A stretch of DNA of 64,000 bases from Nocardia iowensis (GTDB lineage: Bacteria > Actinomycetota > Actinomycetes > Mycobacteriales > Mycobacteriaceae): positions 4,278,001-4,342,000 of the forward strand of contig NZ_CP078145.1 of the NCBI RefSeq assembly GCF_019222765.1, read 5' to 3'. The position numbers were made by a program, and so were the translations under genes. The notes under the pieces were generated by a model that saw nothing but the letters and a program-made list of their open reading frames with translations, had not been told where the DNA came from and searched no databases. Each line of letters starts with the position of its first letter. The stretch's first letter is position 1. Of this stretch, positions 26,761-35,417 are shown in pieces.

Positions 26761-29163
26761 ATGGTGGGCGATGATGCCCGGCCTACGCTGGCCGGAACCT
26801 ATCGGCTTCCGACGATCGTCGGGCGGGCGGCGGAGCTCGCCGAGCTCGGCAGACTACTCGTTGATCCTCGGGTCCGGCTGCTCACGCTCACCGGGACCGC
26901 AGGTGTCGGCAAGACAAGGCTAGCTCGAGAGGCGCTGTCGGACAGCGCATTCCACGGATGTCTCGATGCGATGATCGATCTCGGCGAATGCGCCGATCGG
27001 GCAAGTGCGTGGAACGCGGTGCTCGCCACCGCAAGTAATCGGCCGCTGGCCCCCGCGTACCCGGCGCTCGACCCCGCCGAGGCATTGGCGGTGCTGGCGT
27101 CCAGGATCGGCACCTGTCGGGCAATCCTGTTGCTGGACAACTGCGATCGCGTGGTCGCACAGATATCTACCGATGTGGCGTGGCTGTTGGAGCACTGTCG
27201 GCATCTGGTGGTCGTGGCGACCAGTCGGGTCCCGTTGAATCTGTACCGCGAATGTGTGCTGTGCGTGCGGCCGTTGCGCACCGACTGCGGCGGGGGAGAC
27301 TATTACCCCGGCTCCTCACCGGCCGCACAGCTGTTGCTCGACAGCATCGACAGCCACTACCGAGGGTCGGCCGCGGTGGCCGACCGGCTGGTCCTCGACG
27401 AGATCGCCCGCGAACTCGGCGGCGTTGCGCTGGCCATCGAACTGGCGGCCGGTTCGATCAGCCGGATCGGCCCCGCACGCACCCTGCACCGCATCAAAGT
27501 AGGCGTCGATCTGAAGTCGCCGTGCTTCGTCGACGTGCCCGCCCGGCACCGGACGCTGCACGCCGCGGTCGAATGGGGCCTCGGCGACGTCGATTCCGCG
27601 TTGCTCGATCTGCTGTTGCGGCTTTCCTTGTGCGAGTCGGTGATCGATACCGACGTCGCCTGCCTGGTGACCGGGAGCGCCGAGGAGGAGACCGCGACCG
27701 CGCTGGCCGAGCTGGTCCAGCGCAGCCTGCTCGACCACACGGCCAGCGGGGCGCATGGGCACGGCTACCGGCTCTTCGCCACCGTGCGCGCCTATTGCCG
27801 GCAGGTGCTCGGTGCTGACCCGGCACGCGCCAAAGCGATTCGCGAGGACCATGTGGACCGCCTCGCCCGGCTAGCCGAGATCATCGGACCCCGGTTCGAC
27901 CAGCGCGAACATCGCGCGGCCGCGTTGGCCGCCGCGGGCAAGCGGATCGTGGATTTTCTTGCGGCAGTGCACTATTTGATTGACACGGGACAGCCGGAAC
28001 GTGCCGTCCGACTGGCGGCGAATCTGGAATCGGCGTGGATCCAGCACGGCTACCAGTCCGAGCTGGAGACTGTGCTGGCCAAGGCGTTGAAGATGAGCGA
28101 TCGCGGCACGCTGGCGCCCGGCGTGACGGCGCCGCTGTGCCTCGAGGTCCTCGGACTCTGGGCCGGCCGGTCGGGACGACTACGGCGAGCGGTCGACCTG
28201 TTGACGAGTTCGGTTGCCGCCTATCGCCGTTTCGACATGCACATCGACGCGGCCCGGGTCGCGGTAGTGCTCTCGGTGGCGCTGACCGCCGTCGGGGACC
28301 GCACGGCCGCCAGAGCCGAACTGCGCCTGGCATCGCGTCATGTCGACGAGCTCGGCGGGCCATGGCCGGGCCGACTCCACGGCTCCGTCACGCTGCTCCA
28401 GATCCCGTATCCGCCGACGCGGGACGCCGACGTCTGGGCGCAGATGCGTGATCGGGTCCGGCAACTGGACAGCACGGCGCGGCTGATCGGACTGAATACC
28501 TTGGCGCGCACGCAGATCGGGCCGCTGACCGCGGACCGCGCCCAGTCGCTCTACCGCGAGAATTTGGATGACGACGATCTGGGCACGCACGTGCTGCAGG
28601 CGATCATCGCGCTGGAGGGCTGCGCCAGGGCCTACGATGCGGCCGGTGTCGAGTACGCCGAACCGACGGTGACCCTGACGCTGGCGGCCCGGCAATTGCG
28701 GGCCGCGCACGGCATCCCGCAACTGGGCCAAGGCGATCCAGCACCCCGCGAAACAGAGCACAGAAACGCCCTCGGCGAAAACAAGTTTCGCGAAATCATG
28801 CGGGCGGCGGGGGAGATGACCCTGGCCGACGCGGTGGCCTACGCCTGCGCGGCCCCGATCTTGCCCAACCCCGACGACTCCTCGCTGGCCGCGCTGACCA
28901 ATCGCCAGCGCGAGATCGCCAGATTGGTGGCCACCGGCATGACCAACCGGATGATCGCCACCCAGCTGGGAATTTCGGAGTGGACGGTCGTCAATCATGT
29001 CCGGCAAGTGATGCTCAAGCTGGACTGTCCCTCGCGGCTGCATGTCGCGCTGCTGGTGGAACGCGACTCCCAGCACGCCGGGGACGGTACGAGCAGGCCG
29101 GAACCCGCGGTCGACGATCGGCCGTCGGTGCTGCCGCGGGTCACGGTGGCACGCAAGGGGTAG
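26761..29163 (+). CDS. Large ATP-binding LuxR-family regulator
   Basis: An 800-residue regulator. The NTPase domain begins with IVGRAAELAELGRLL and Walker A GTAGVGKT at residues 45-52, with Walker B LLLDNCD. A long helical region follows, resembling the repeat-rich middle of MalT/LAL and AfsR-like proteins. The LuxR helix-turn-helix is at the C-terminus: LTNRQREIARLVATGMTNRMIATQLGISEWTVVNHV, about residues 710-745. ATG 26761 has GAGAGG six bases upstream, while GTG 26743 would place its ribosome-binding site too close. Ligand and targets are unknown. A 32-bp palindrome upstream may be its own operator. Confidence 0.86.
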   Translation: MVGDDARPTLAGTYRLPTIVGRAAELAELGRLLVDPRVRLLTLTGTAGVGKTRLAREALSDSAFHGCLDAMIDLGECADRASAWNAVLATASNRPLAPAYPALDPAEALAVLASRIGTCRAILLLDNCDRVVAQISTDVAWLLEHCRHLVVVATSRVPLNLYRECVLCVRPLRTDCGGGDYYPGSSPAAQLLLDSIDSHYRGSAAVADRLVLDEIARELGGVALAIELAAGSISRIGPARTLHRIKVGVDLKSPCFVDVPARHRTLHAAVEWGLGDVDSALLDLLLRLSLCESVIDTDVACLVTGSAEEETATALAELVQRSLLDHTASGAHGHGYRLFATVRAYCRQVLGADPARAKAIREDHVDRLARLAEIIGPRFDQREHRAAALAAAGKRIVDFLAAVHYLIDTGQPERAVRLAANLESAWIQHGYQSELETVLAKALKMSDRGTLAPGVTAPLCLEVLGLWAGRSGRLRRAVDLLTSSVAAYRRFDMHIDAARVAVVLSVALTAVGDRTAARAELRLASRHVDELGGPWPGRLHGSVTLLQIPYPPTRDADVWAQMRDRVRQLDSTARLIGLNTLARTQIGPLTADRAQSLYRENLDDDDLGTHVLQAIIALEGCARAYDAAGVEYAEPTVTLTLAARQLRAAHGIPQLGQGDPAPRETEHRNALGENKFREIMRAAGEMTLADAVAYACAAPILPNPDDSSLAALTNRQREIARLVATGMTNRMIATQLGISEWTVVNHVRQVMLKLDCPSRLHVALLVERDSQHAGDGTSRPEPAVDDRPSVLPRVTVARKG

Positions 29164-29168
29164 CCGGA

Positions 29169-30062
29169 TCAGGGGCCGTAGGTCAGGACGGCGCTGATGA
29201 CGAACCACAGCACCCAGGCGAACGCGATGATCATGCCGATCGCCAGCGTGATCCGCATGAATGCCCGGCCGAAATCCATGTCCCTTGTCTCCCGTGGATA
29301 CAACTTCCACGGGCTGTACCACGGCGCCTGGATCGCGTAGACCGGCTTTTGCGCCTCCCGCTCGGCCTGCGCCAACTCCTCCGCGTAGGCCTCGGCCTGT
29401 GCCTGGTTCGGGCCGCCGTGCCACAGCGTGATGTCGATCGGGCCGAGGAAGCCCTCGTTGAGTAGTTCCTGCGGTGCGGGCAGGTAGGGCAGGATGCCGA
29501 GGCCGCGGAAGGCGACGGCGACGTCGTTCGCCGTCCATAGATGCTTCTCCTGCTCGGCGAGCGATTCGAAGTAGTGCCGCAGCCGGCCCGGGTCGTCACC
29601 GAGGATGACATCGAAGCTGGGATCGCTCCACGCCTGCTGGATTTTCAGCTCCGCACCGCGCAGCGGGACGACCAGCGCGAGCCCGTGCACCGCGCGCTGG
29701 CCGAGGCCGCGCGCGGCCAGCCAGTTCTGCAGCGCGAAGGTGTGCTCGCGGGACTTCTCCAGCGGGGTGCGACGATCCCGGCCCTCCATCGCGGCGGGTT
29801 CGCCGTTGATGGTCCAGTGGCCGTTGAGCGGGATCTCCAGCAGCCCGTCCTGCCGGGCCACCAGCGCCTCGGCCTCGATCACCACGCAGCTGGTCGGCGT
29901 CCAGACCACCGCGTCGAACTGGTGCAGCCGATCCTTGTGGAACAGACTGCAGTTGATCGTGGCGACACCGTGCGGAGCGCCTGGATCCTTCCAGGTGCGC
30001 AACCAATCGATCAGCGCCCGCTCGGCATTGGTGCCTGCGGCGTTCTGCACTCGCACGAGCAT
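29169..30062 (-). CDS. NERD-domain protein with C-terminal membrane anchor
   Basis: 297 residues. The N-terminal part matches the nuclease-related domain (NERD): NAAGTNAERALIDWL, a DRLHQFDAVVWTPTSCVVIEAEAL core with Asp and the E-x-E of restriction-enzyme-like folds, then EKSREHTFALQNWLA. A hydrophobic helix lies at the extreme C-terminus (AIGMIIAFAWVLWFVISAVL). Such proteins are widespread in actinobacteria and their role is unproven; DNA or RNA processing at the membrane is only a guess. It converges on the LuxR gene with a 5-bp gap, too short for a terminator. Confidence 0.75.
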   Translation of the reverse strand: MLVRVQNAAGTNAERALIDWLRTWKDPGAPHGVATINCSLFHKDRLHQFDAVVWTPTSCVVIEAEALVARQDGLLEIPLNGHWTINGEPAAMEGRDRRTPLEKSREHTFALQNWLAARGLGQRAVHGLALVVPLRGAELKIQQAWSDPSFDVILGDDPGRLRHYFESLAEQEKHLWTANDVAVAFRGLGILPYLPAPQELLNEGFLGPIDITLWHGGPNQAQAEAYAEELAQAEREAQKPVYAIQAPWYSPWKLYPRETRDMDFGRAFMRITLAIGMIIAFAWVLWFVISAVLTYGP

Positions 30063-30164
30063 TGGCGACCGCCCTTCACGTCGACACTCGACAGTGCACA
30101 GGATACGAGGTCGGCGGCCGGATTCGCCGCGCTCATGGCAACGGTCGGCGTGTTGGTCGCCGGA

Positions 30165-31616
30165 TCACTGCGGTTGTTCGGCGGCGATCTTGCCCGCCCG
30201 CACCGCCGCCACCAGTGCGGCATGGTCGGTTTCGGTGCGGTCGGCGTAGCGGACCGCGAAATTCGCGACCGCGTCGTCGAAACGTTCGTCGTTATCACCG
30301 AGATAGCCCGCGAGTAGGCGCGGATCGAGCGAGCGCGCGTGCGCGCGGGCCAGCAGCGCGCCGGCCAGCCTGCCGTAGTCGTCGAGGTCGGACGCGGACA
30401 GGGCCGCCGGATCGATGCTGCCCTTGAGATTGCGGAATTGGCGCACGATGAAAGGCAATTCGGTGCCGTTGCCGGTCGGATCGACACTCGTCCAGCCGAG
30501 CAGGATGTCGGACTCCGACTGAACCAGCCTGGCGCCCTGCACGATTCGCTTGCCCTCGTGTTTGGGCGGCGGCACGGGCAGGTACGGCGCGAGTGCGGAC
30601 GGATTGGCCTGCTTGACTTGCAGCACCAGCGCTTCACCCTCGTTGCCGTGCAGCAGCGCGACATAGGTGTGCAGGCCGACGCTGCCGGTGCCGACGATCC
30701 GGAAGGCGATGTCGGACACCGCGAAACGGGCAATGAGGTTGCGCCGTGACTCGCGCAACGTGTCGGCGTAGCGCTCGAGACCATCGGTGATCGCCGTCGC
30801 GACCTGTTCGTCGACCGCAGTGAGAATCGGTGGGTCACTGACGAATCGGTGCTTGCTGATACCGGTCTCGTGGTCGTCGAGATGCTCGGTCCACTTGGCG
30901 ACCACCTTCGCGCTGGTGTTCTTGCGCGCCTTCTTCGCGGCCTTCTTGAAGTCGTCGATCAGGTCGTGTGCGGCGGCTTCGCTCAGCACCGATTCGTCGG
31001 GCAGCGCGCTCCACGATTCCAGGAAAGGACGCTCGGCCAGTTGGCGCACCGCGAGGCGATAGGCGCGGGCGGCATCGTGGGCGGCCGCGCGGCAGTCGTC
31101 CTCGCCCGCACCGCTTTCCCGGCCCGCGAGCACCAGGCTGGCCGCGAGCCGTTCCAGGTCCCATTCCCACGGCCCGAGGATGGTTTCGTCGAAATCATTG
31201 ATATCCATGATGATTTCGCCGCGCGGCGTGCCGTACAGACCGAAGTTCGCCGCGTGCGCGTCACCGCAGAGCTGCGCGACCAGCCCGGTGTCCGGTCCAT
31301 CCGCCAGATCGGCGGCCATCAGTCCGGCCGCACCGCGGTAGAAGGTGAACGGGGAGGTGATCATCCGCCCGATCCGCAGCGGCACCAGGTGGGAGAGCCT
31401 GCCCTCATTGCTCGCCGCGATGAATTCCAGCACCTCGGGCCGCCGCGATCCCTCGGCGGCCCGATCACGAGCGTGGAGTGGTACCCGCTCGCGCAGCGCC
31501 TGTCCACGCGCACGCACCTCCGCCGCGGGAACGTAGGAGCGGAGGTCGATACGACTGTCTGACACAAACCTGACGCTAGCGGGTGCCCAGGCGTCCGACG
31601 GTGTCGGTTTCGCCAC
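30165..31616 (-). CDS. DUF2252 family protein
   Basis: Up to 483 residues. The middle holds the family hallmark LCGDAHAANFGLYGTPRGEIIMDINDFDE-type segment, followed by PWEWDLERLAASLVLAGRE. The HxxN and DFD elements resemble the catalytic loop and metal motif of aminoglycoside-phosphotransferase/kinase folds, so a phosphotransferase-like activity is plausible but unproven. The start is uncertain: GTG 31616 opens the frame, but GTG 31565 gives a more usual N-terminus (SDSRIDLRSYVPAAEVRARG) and neither has a strong ribosome-binding site. It is a single gene. Confidence 0.8.
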   Translation of the reverse strand: MAKPTPSDAWAPASVRFVSDSRIDLRSYVPAAEVRARGQALRERVPLHARDRAAEGSRRPEVLEFIAASNEGRLSHLVPLRIGRMITSPFTFYRGAAGLMAADLADGPDTGLVAQLCGDAHAANFGLYGTPRGEIIMDINDFDETILGPWEWDLERLAASLVLAGRESGAGEDDCRAAAHDAARAYRLAVRQLAERPFLESWSALPDESVLSEAAAHDLIDDFKKAAKKARKNTSAKVVAKWTEHLDDHETGISKHRFVSDPPILTAVDEQVATAITDGLERYADTLRESRRNLIARFAVSDIAFRIVGTGSVGLHTYVALLHGNEGEALVLQVKQANPSALAPYLPVPPPKHEGKRIVQGARLVQSESDILLGWTSVDPTGNGTELPFIVRQFRNLKGSIDPAALSASDLDDYGRLAGALLARAHARSLDPRLLAGYLGDNDERFDDAVANFAVRYADRTETDHAALVAAVRAGKIAAEQPQ

Positions 31617-31650
31617 GTTGTCGGCTGGCCTGGCATACCAGGCCGGTGAC

Positions 31651-33345
31651 TCAGTTGGCGGGCACCGACTTGTCGACGGGGGTGATCGGCAGACGCAGCG
31701 CGCCAGGTGCGGCGTCCGGCACCGTGGGCTGCTTCGGCGGCACGGGGGCGATGCGCTGGTACCCGGCCCCGAGTTCCGGACGCGGGTCCGGCTCGTTCTT
31801 GTTGGGCCAGAACGCCATCGCCCGCTCGGCCTGCGCGGTGATGGTGAGCGACGGGTTGACGCCCAGATTCGCCGTCACCGCCGAACCATCCGCCACGTGC
31901 AGACCGGGATGGCCGTACACCCGCTGATACGGGTCCACCACACCGGTTTCCGGGCTGTCACCGATGACGCAGCCACCGATGTAGTGCGCCGTCGCCGGGA
32001 TGTTGAACACGTCCATCACCAGGCCGTGGGTGTCCCCGTCGACCTTCTCGCCGAACCGGCGGCCGATGTCGTGCGCCATCGGGATCCAGGTCGGGTTCGG
32101 TTCGCCGGTGCCCTGCTTCGTCTTCAGCAGCCCGCGCCTGCGGAACGAGGTAAGCGAATTGTCCAGTGACTGCATCACCAACAGGATCACCGACTTCTCC
32201 GAGGCGTGCCTGGCGTTGAGGCTGCGCAGGAAGACCACGGGGTGCAGCAGGATCGCCAGCAGGAAGCGCAGGAATCGGAACGCGCCGCCGTCCACGATCG
32301 GCACCGACATCGGGAACAGCGCGTTCTGCCCCTTGCCGTAATGGCACACCTCGATGTGGGTGTCCTCGGCCGGATGAATCGATGAGGTGATCGCGATGCC
32401 CTCGGCGAAATCGCGGCGCGAACGGCTCACCACATTGAGGATGGCCTCGGAGTTACTGCGGGTCAGCTCGCCGAGCCGGGGTGAGAGGTGCGGAAGCACC
32501 GCGTCGTCGCGCATCTTGTGCAGCAGCTTCTGGGTGCCGAGCGCGGCACCGGCGAACACCACCTGCTCGGCGGTGAAGGTCTTGCGCTCCTTGCGGATCC
32601 ACCGGTCCGACCGTTGCGTCTCGACCGCGTAGCCGCCATCGGGCAGCGGCCGCACCGCGGTGGCGGTGGTCAGCGGATGTACCTCGGCGCCGGCCTGTTC
32701 GGCCAGGTAGAGGTAGTTGGTGGTGGTCGAGTTCTTGGCGTTGTTCGGGCAACCGGTGAAGCACCGCGCGCAGTGCACGCAGCCGCGCCTGCGCGGGCCG
32801 ACCCCGCCGAAGTAGGGGTCGTCGACCTCGGTGCCCGGGTCGCTCTCGTTGAAGAACACCCCGACATCGGTCGGATGGAAGGTATCGGCGACGCCGAGGT
32901 CCTCGGCGATCTCGCGGATCACCTCGTCGGCGGGGGTCAGCCGCGGATTCGGCGCGACACCGAGCATCCGCTGTGCCTGGTCGTAGTACGGAGCCAGTTC
33001 GGCCCGCCAGTCGGTGATGTGCGCCCACTGCTTGTCGGTGTAGAAGTTCGACAGGGGCTCGTACAAGGTGTTCCCGTAGATGAGCGACCCGCCGCCGACG
33101 CCCGCGCCGGAGAACACCGCGCACTTGCCGAGCACGCTGATCCGCTGCGGTCCGGTCAAGCCCAGTCGCGGCGCCCAAATCGACTTGCGCACATTCCAAT
33201 TGGTGCTGGGAATGTCCTCGGCATGCCACCGCCTGCCCGACTCGAGCACGCCGACCCGATACCCCTTCTCGGTCAACCGGAGGGCGCTCACGCTGCCCCC
33301 GAAACCGGAACCGATCACCACCACGTCGTAGTCGAAGCTGGGCAT
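31651..33345 (-). CDS. choD: GMC-family oxidoreductase, ChoD-type cholesterol oxidase homologue
   Basis: A 564-residue FAD enzyme. GSGFGG at residues 12-17 binds FAD, and SGAGVGGGSLIYGN is the GMC signature region. A cysteine cluster (CVHCARCFTGCPNNAKN) is typical of the ChoD branch and looks like half a ferredoxin. GCVIGDSPETGVVDPYQRVYGHPGLHVADGS with the PS-LTI close is the C-terminal FAD block. The family is annotated as cholesterol oxidase in mycobacteria, but the true substrate of ChoD-type enzymes is not settled, so 'sterol oxidase' is inferred. ATG 33345 has GAGAGGAAG upstream. A perfect 12-bp palindrome CACCGATCGGTG lies at 33383-33394. Confidence 0.8.
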   Translation of the reverse strand: MPSFDYDVVVIGSGFGGSVSALRLTEKGYRVGVLESGRRWHAEDIPSTNWNVRKSIWAPRLGLTGPQRISVLGKCAVFSGAGVGGGSLIYGNTLYEPLSNFYTDKQWAHITDWRAELAPYYDQAQRMLGVAPNPRLTPADEVIREIAEDLGVADTFHPTDVGVFFNESDPGTEVDDPYFGGVGPRRRGCVHCARCFTGCPNNAKNSTTTNYLYLAEQAGAEVHPLTTATAVRPLPDGGYAVETQRSDRWIRKERKTFTAEQVVFAGAALGTQKLLHKMRDDAVLPHLSPRLGELTRSNSEAILNVVSRSRRDFAEGIAITSSIHPAEDTHIEVCHYGKGQNALFPMSVPIVDGGAFRFLRFLLAILLHPVVFLRSLNARHASEKSVILLVMQSLDNSLTSFRRRGLLKTKQGTGEPNPTWIPMAHDIGRRFGEKVDGDTHGLVMDVFNIPATAHYIGGCVIGDSPETGVVDPYQRVYGHPGLHVADGSAVTANLGVNPSLTITAQAERAMAFWPNKNEPDPRPELGAGYQRIAPVPPKQPTVPDAAPGALRLPITPVDKSVPAN

Positions 33346-33517
33346 GACTTCCTCTCGTTCACCGGCCATCAGGCCCGCACCGCACCGATCGGTGAGATGA
33401 TTTCATACTCATTCTGTCACCGGCGGGCTGTGGCGCAAACCATCCTTGCCCGCGGATATGGCCGAAACCGGCGTGCCCGGATGGCGTCGACCGGGGTCGG
33501 TGCGGTAAGCACGGGGC

Positions 33518-34168
33518 GTGACAACCGAATCGGGCACAACGGAACCTGAGGAGCGCGCCGCCACCGACGGCGCGACCGGTGGCGTCTTCGACGACCGCAT
33601 CCTCACCGTCCCGAATGTCCTGAGTGTCGTGCGCCTGCTCGGCGTTCCACTGTTCTTGTGGCTGCTGCTGGTGGAGCATGCCGACGGCTGGGCCTTCGCA
33701 CTGCTGATCGCCAGCGGCGTGACCGATTTCCTCGACGGCAAACTGGCTCGCCTGCTCGATCAGTCCTCCCGCCTCGGTGCCCTGCTCGATCCGTTCGTCG
33801 ACCGGTTGTACCTGGTGACAACGCTGGCGGCATTCGTGATCCGCGGCCTCGTCCCGTGGTGGGTCGCGGTGATCCTGGTCGGTCGCGACCTGGTCCTCAC
33901 CCTCACCCTCTCGGTCTACAAACGCCGCGATCTACCCCCGCCCGAGGTGATCTATCTGGGCAAAGCGGCCACCTTCGCACTGATGTCCGCGTTGCCCTGG
34001 CTGCTGGCCGGAGAAATGGATTGGGCACTGGACGGTTTCGGACGTGCGTTCGGTGGGGCATTACTGGTCTGGGGTACCGCGGTGTATGTATGGACCGGCG
34101 TGCTCTACACCGGTAAAGCGATCGCCGTCGCGCGTGCGATACCGGCTGTGCCACACCGGTCGACGTAG
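33518..34168 (+). CDS. CDP-alcohol phosphatidyltransferase (PgsA2-like)
   Basis: A 216-residue membrane enzyme transferring a phosphatidyl group from CDP-diacylglycerol to an alcohol. It has the full family signature D-x2-DG-x2-AR-x8-G-x3-D-x3-D, visible in TDFLDGKLARLL through RLGALLDPFVDR. About five hydrophobic segments follow. The position just ahead of gcvH and garA matches mycobacterial pgsA2. Whether it makes phosphatidylglycerol phosphate, cardiolipin or another lipid cannot be told. GTG 33518 follows GGGGC; the ribosome-binding site is weak. Confidence 0.85.
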   Translation: MTTESGTTEPEERAATDGATGGVFDDRILTVPNVLSVVRLLGVPLFLWLLLVEHADGWAFALLIASGVTDFLDGKLARLLDQSSRLGALLDPFVDRLYLVTTLAAFVIRGLVPWWVAVILVGRDLVLTLTLSVYKRRDLPPPEVIYLGKAATFALMSALPWLLAGEMDWALDGFGRAFGGALLVWGTAVYVWTGVLYTGKAIAVARAIPAVPHRST

Positions 34169-34249
34169 CCGAGGCGTCGGGTCGTACAACGGCTCGAGCC
34201 TCGCATAGAGTTGCGCTCACACGATCACGACGGAAAGGACGGACGGCCT

Positions 34250-34648
34250 GTGACCCAGACCCCCGAAGATCTGCGCTACACCGACCAGCACGAGTGGGTG
34301 CGGCGGATCGGACCGACCCGGGTTCGGGTAGGCATCACCGATTATGCCCAGTCTCAACTCGGTGACGTTGTGTTCGTGCAGCTGCCCGAAACCGACAAGG
34401 ACGTCGCCGTCGAGGACAGCATCGCCGAGGTCGAGTCGACCAAGAGCGTGTCCGACATCTACGCGCCGATCAGCGCGAAAGTTGTTGCGGTGAACGAGGA
34501 ATTGGTGCAGAAGCCGGAGACGCTGAACACCGATCCGTACGGCGAGGGATGGCTGTTCGAACTGGAGGTGGGCGACGCCGCCGGCCTCGACGCCACCCTG
34601 GGTGAACTGCTGGATGCGGCAGGTTATCAAGGAGTTATCGGGGGCTGA
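34250..34648 (+). CDS. gcvH: Glycine cleavage system H protein
   Basis: A 132-residue lipoyl carrier of the glycine cleavage system that shuttles the aminomethyl group between P, T and L proteins. The N-terminal LRYTDQHEWVRR, then GITDYAQSQLGDVVFVQLPE, and the lipoylation site VESTKSVSD with Lys65 are all standard. YGEGWLFELEV follows near the end. GTG 34250 is preceded by AAAGGACGG. The gene leads the gcvH-garA block, as in mycobacteria; gcvP lies 3.7 kb downstream under a riboswitch of its own. Confidence 0.95.
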   Translation: MTQTPEDLRYTDQHEWVRRIGPTRVRVGITDYAQSQLGDVVFVQLPETDKDVAVEDSIAEVESTKSVSDIYAPISAKVVAVNEELVQKPETLNTDPYGEGWLFELEVGDAAGLDATLGELLDAAGYQGVIGG

Positions 34649-34766
34649 CTCAGCCTTCCCGGTTCTACCTGCACGGGCACGCCCTGGCAGGGTACGGTCA
34701 ATGCCAACAGATGCGCCGACAGTCATTGTCGGGAATCTAGGGACTCGACGGCAGGTCGTGGTGCCA

Positions 34767-34779
34767 CAGGTATCACCTG
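34767..34779 (+). promoter_or_regulatory. Small inverted repeat upstream of garA
   Basis: CAGGT-ATC-ACCTG is a perfect 5-bp inverted repeat 37 bp before the garA GTG. It may be part of the garA promoter region; its function is unknown. Confidence 0.35.
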
Positions 34780-34816
34780 CTTGCATGGATAATCAGGTTC
34801 GAGGAGGAGAGAAACG

Positions 34817-35302
34817 GTGAGCGAGAACAAAGACCCGGGTTACGGGGAGACCGCGGCCGAGACGACGTCGGTCTTCCGCGCGGATTTCCTGAACGAGGTC
34901 GACGCGTCGCGCTCCGGAGAGCCGACCGGCGAACAGCCGGTCCAAGGGGTCGAGGGTCTGCCCGTTGGTGCGGCCCTCCTGGTCGTCAAGCGCGGTCCGA
35001 ACGCGGGCTCGCGGTTCCTGCTGGATCAGCCGACGACGTCGGCGGGCCGCCACCCCGACAGTGACATCTTTCTCGACGACGTCACCGTCAGCCGTCGGCA
35101 TGCCGAGTTCCGTCAGGACGACGATTCGTTCCAGGTTGTCGATGTCGGCAGCCTGAACGGCACCTATGTGAATCGGGAGCCGGTGGACTCCTCGGAACTC
35201 CAGAACGGTGACGAGGTACAGATCGGTAAGTTCCGTCTCGTGTTCCTTACCGGACCGCGGGCCCAGGTGAACGAGCCGTCGGCTGGTGCAGGGAGCCTAT
35301 GA
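34817..35302 (+). CDS. garA: GarA, FHA-domain regulator of 2-oxoglutarate metabolism
   Basis: A 161-residue protein. Residues 15-20 are ETTSVF, the motif phosphorylated by PknG and PknB in mycobacteria (Thr16 and Thr17 here). The FHA domain fills the C-terminal two thirds with its phosphothreonine-binding residues: GRHPDSDI, SRRHAEF, SLNGTYVN. Unphosphorylated GarA binds and inhibits 2-oxoglutarate dehydrogenase and NAD-glutamate dehydrogenase and activates glutamate synthase. Phosphorylation makes it fold on itself and release them. GTG 34817 has GGAGGAG upstream. The gcvH neighbour and ftsR downstream repeat the mycobacterial order. Confidence 0.95.
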   Translation: MSENKDPGYGETAAETTSVFRADFLNEVDASRSGEPTGEQPVQGVEGLPVGAALLVVKRGPNAGSRFLLDQPTTSAGRHPDSDIFLDDVTVSRRHAEFRQDDDSFQVVDVGSLNGTYVNREPVDSSELQNGDEVQIGKFRLVFLTGPRAQVNEPSAGAGSL

Positions 35303-35336
35303 GCACGCGGCGCTGGGTCTTTTCTCGACATGAGGG

Positions 35337-35408
35337 GCTCGGGGTCATGAAGGAGCTCAGTGTCTCGAAAGGGCTCAGTGTCTTGAAGCAGCTCGGTGTC
35401 TTGACGGA
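35337..35408 (+). repeat. Four tandem 18-bp repeats between garA and ftsR
   Basis: Four head-to-tail units, each starting GCTC: 35337-35354, 35355-35372, 35373-35390 and 35391-35408, with consensus GCTCRGTGTCTTGAARGA. They fill most of the 115-bp garA-ftsR gap. Variation between the copies is low. Confidence 0.85.
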
Positions 35409-35417
35409 TTCGGTGCG

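Noticed and set aside
32700..32830. Four-cysteine ferredoxin-like cluster in the ChoD homologue as a new feature
   Set aside because: The same cluster is, to my knowledge, general in this branch of GMC enzymes, so it is noted in the gene entry but not counted as novel.
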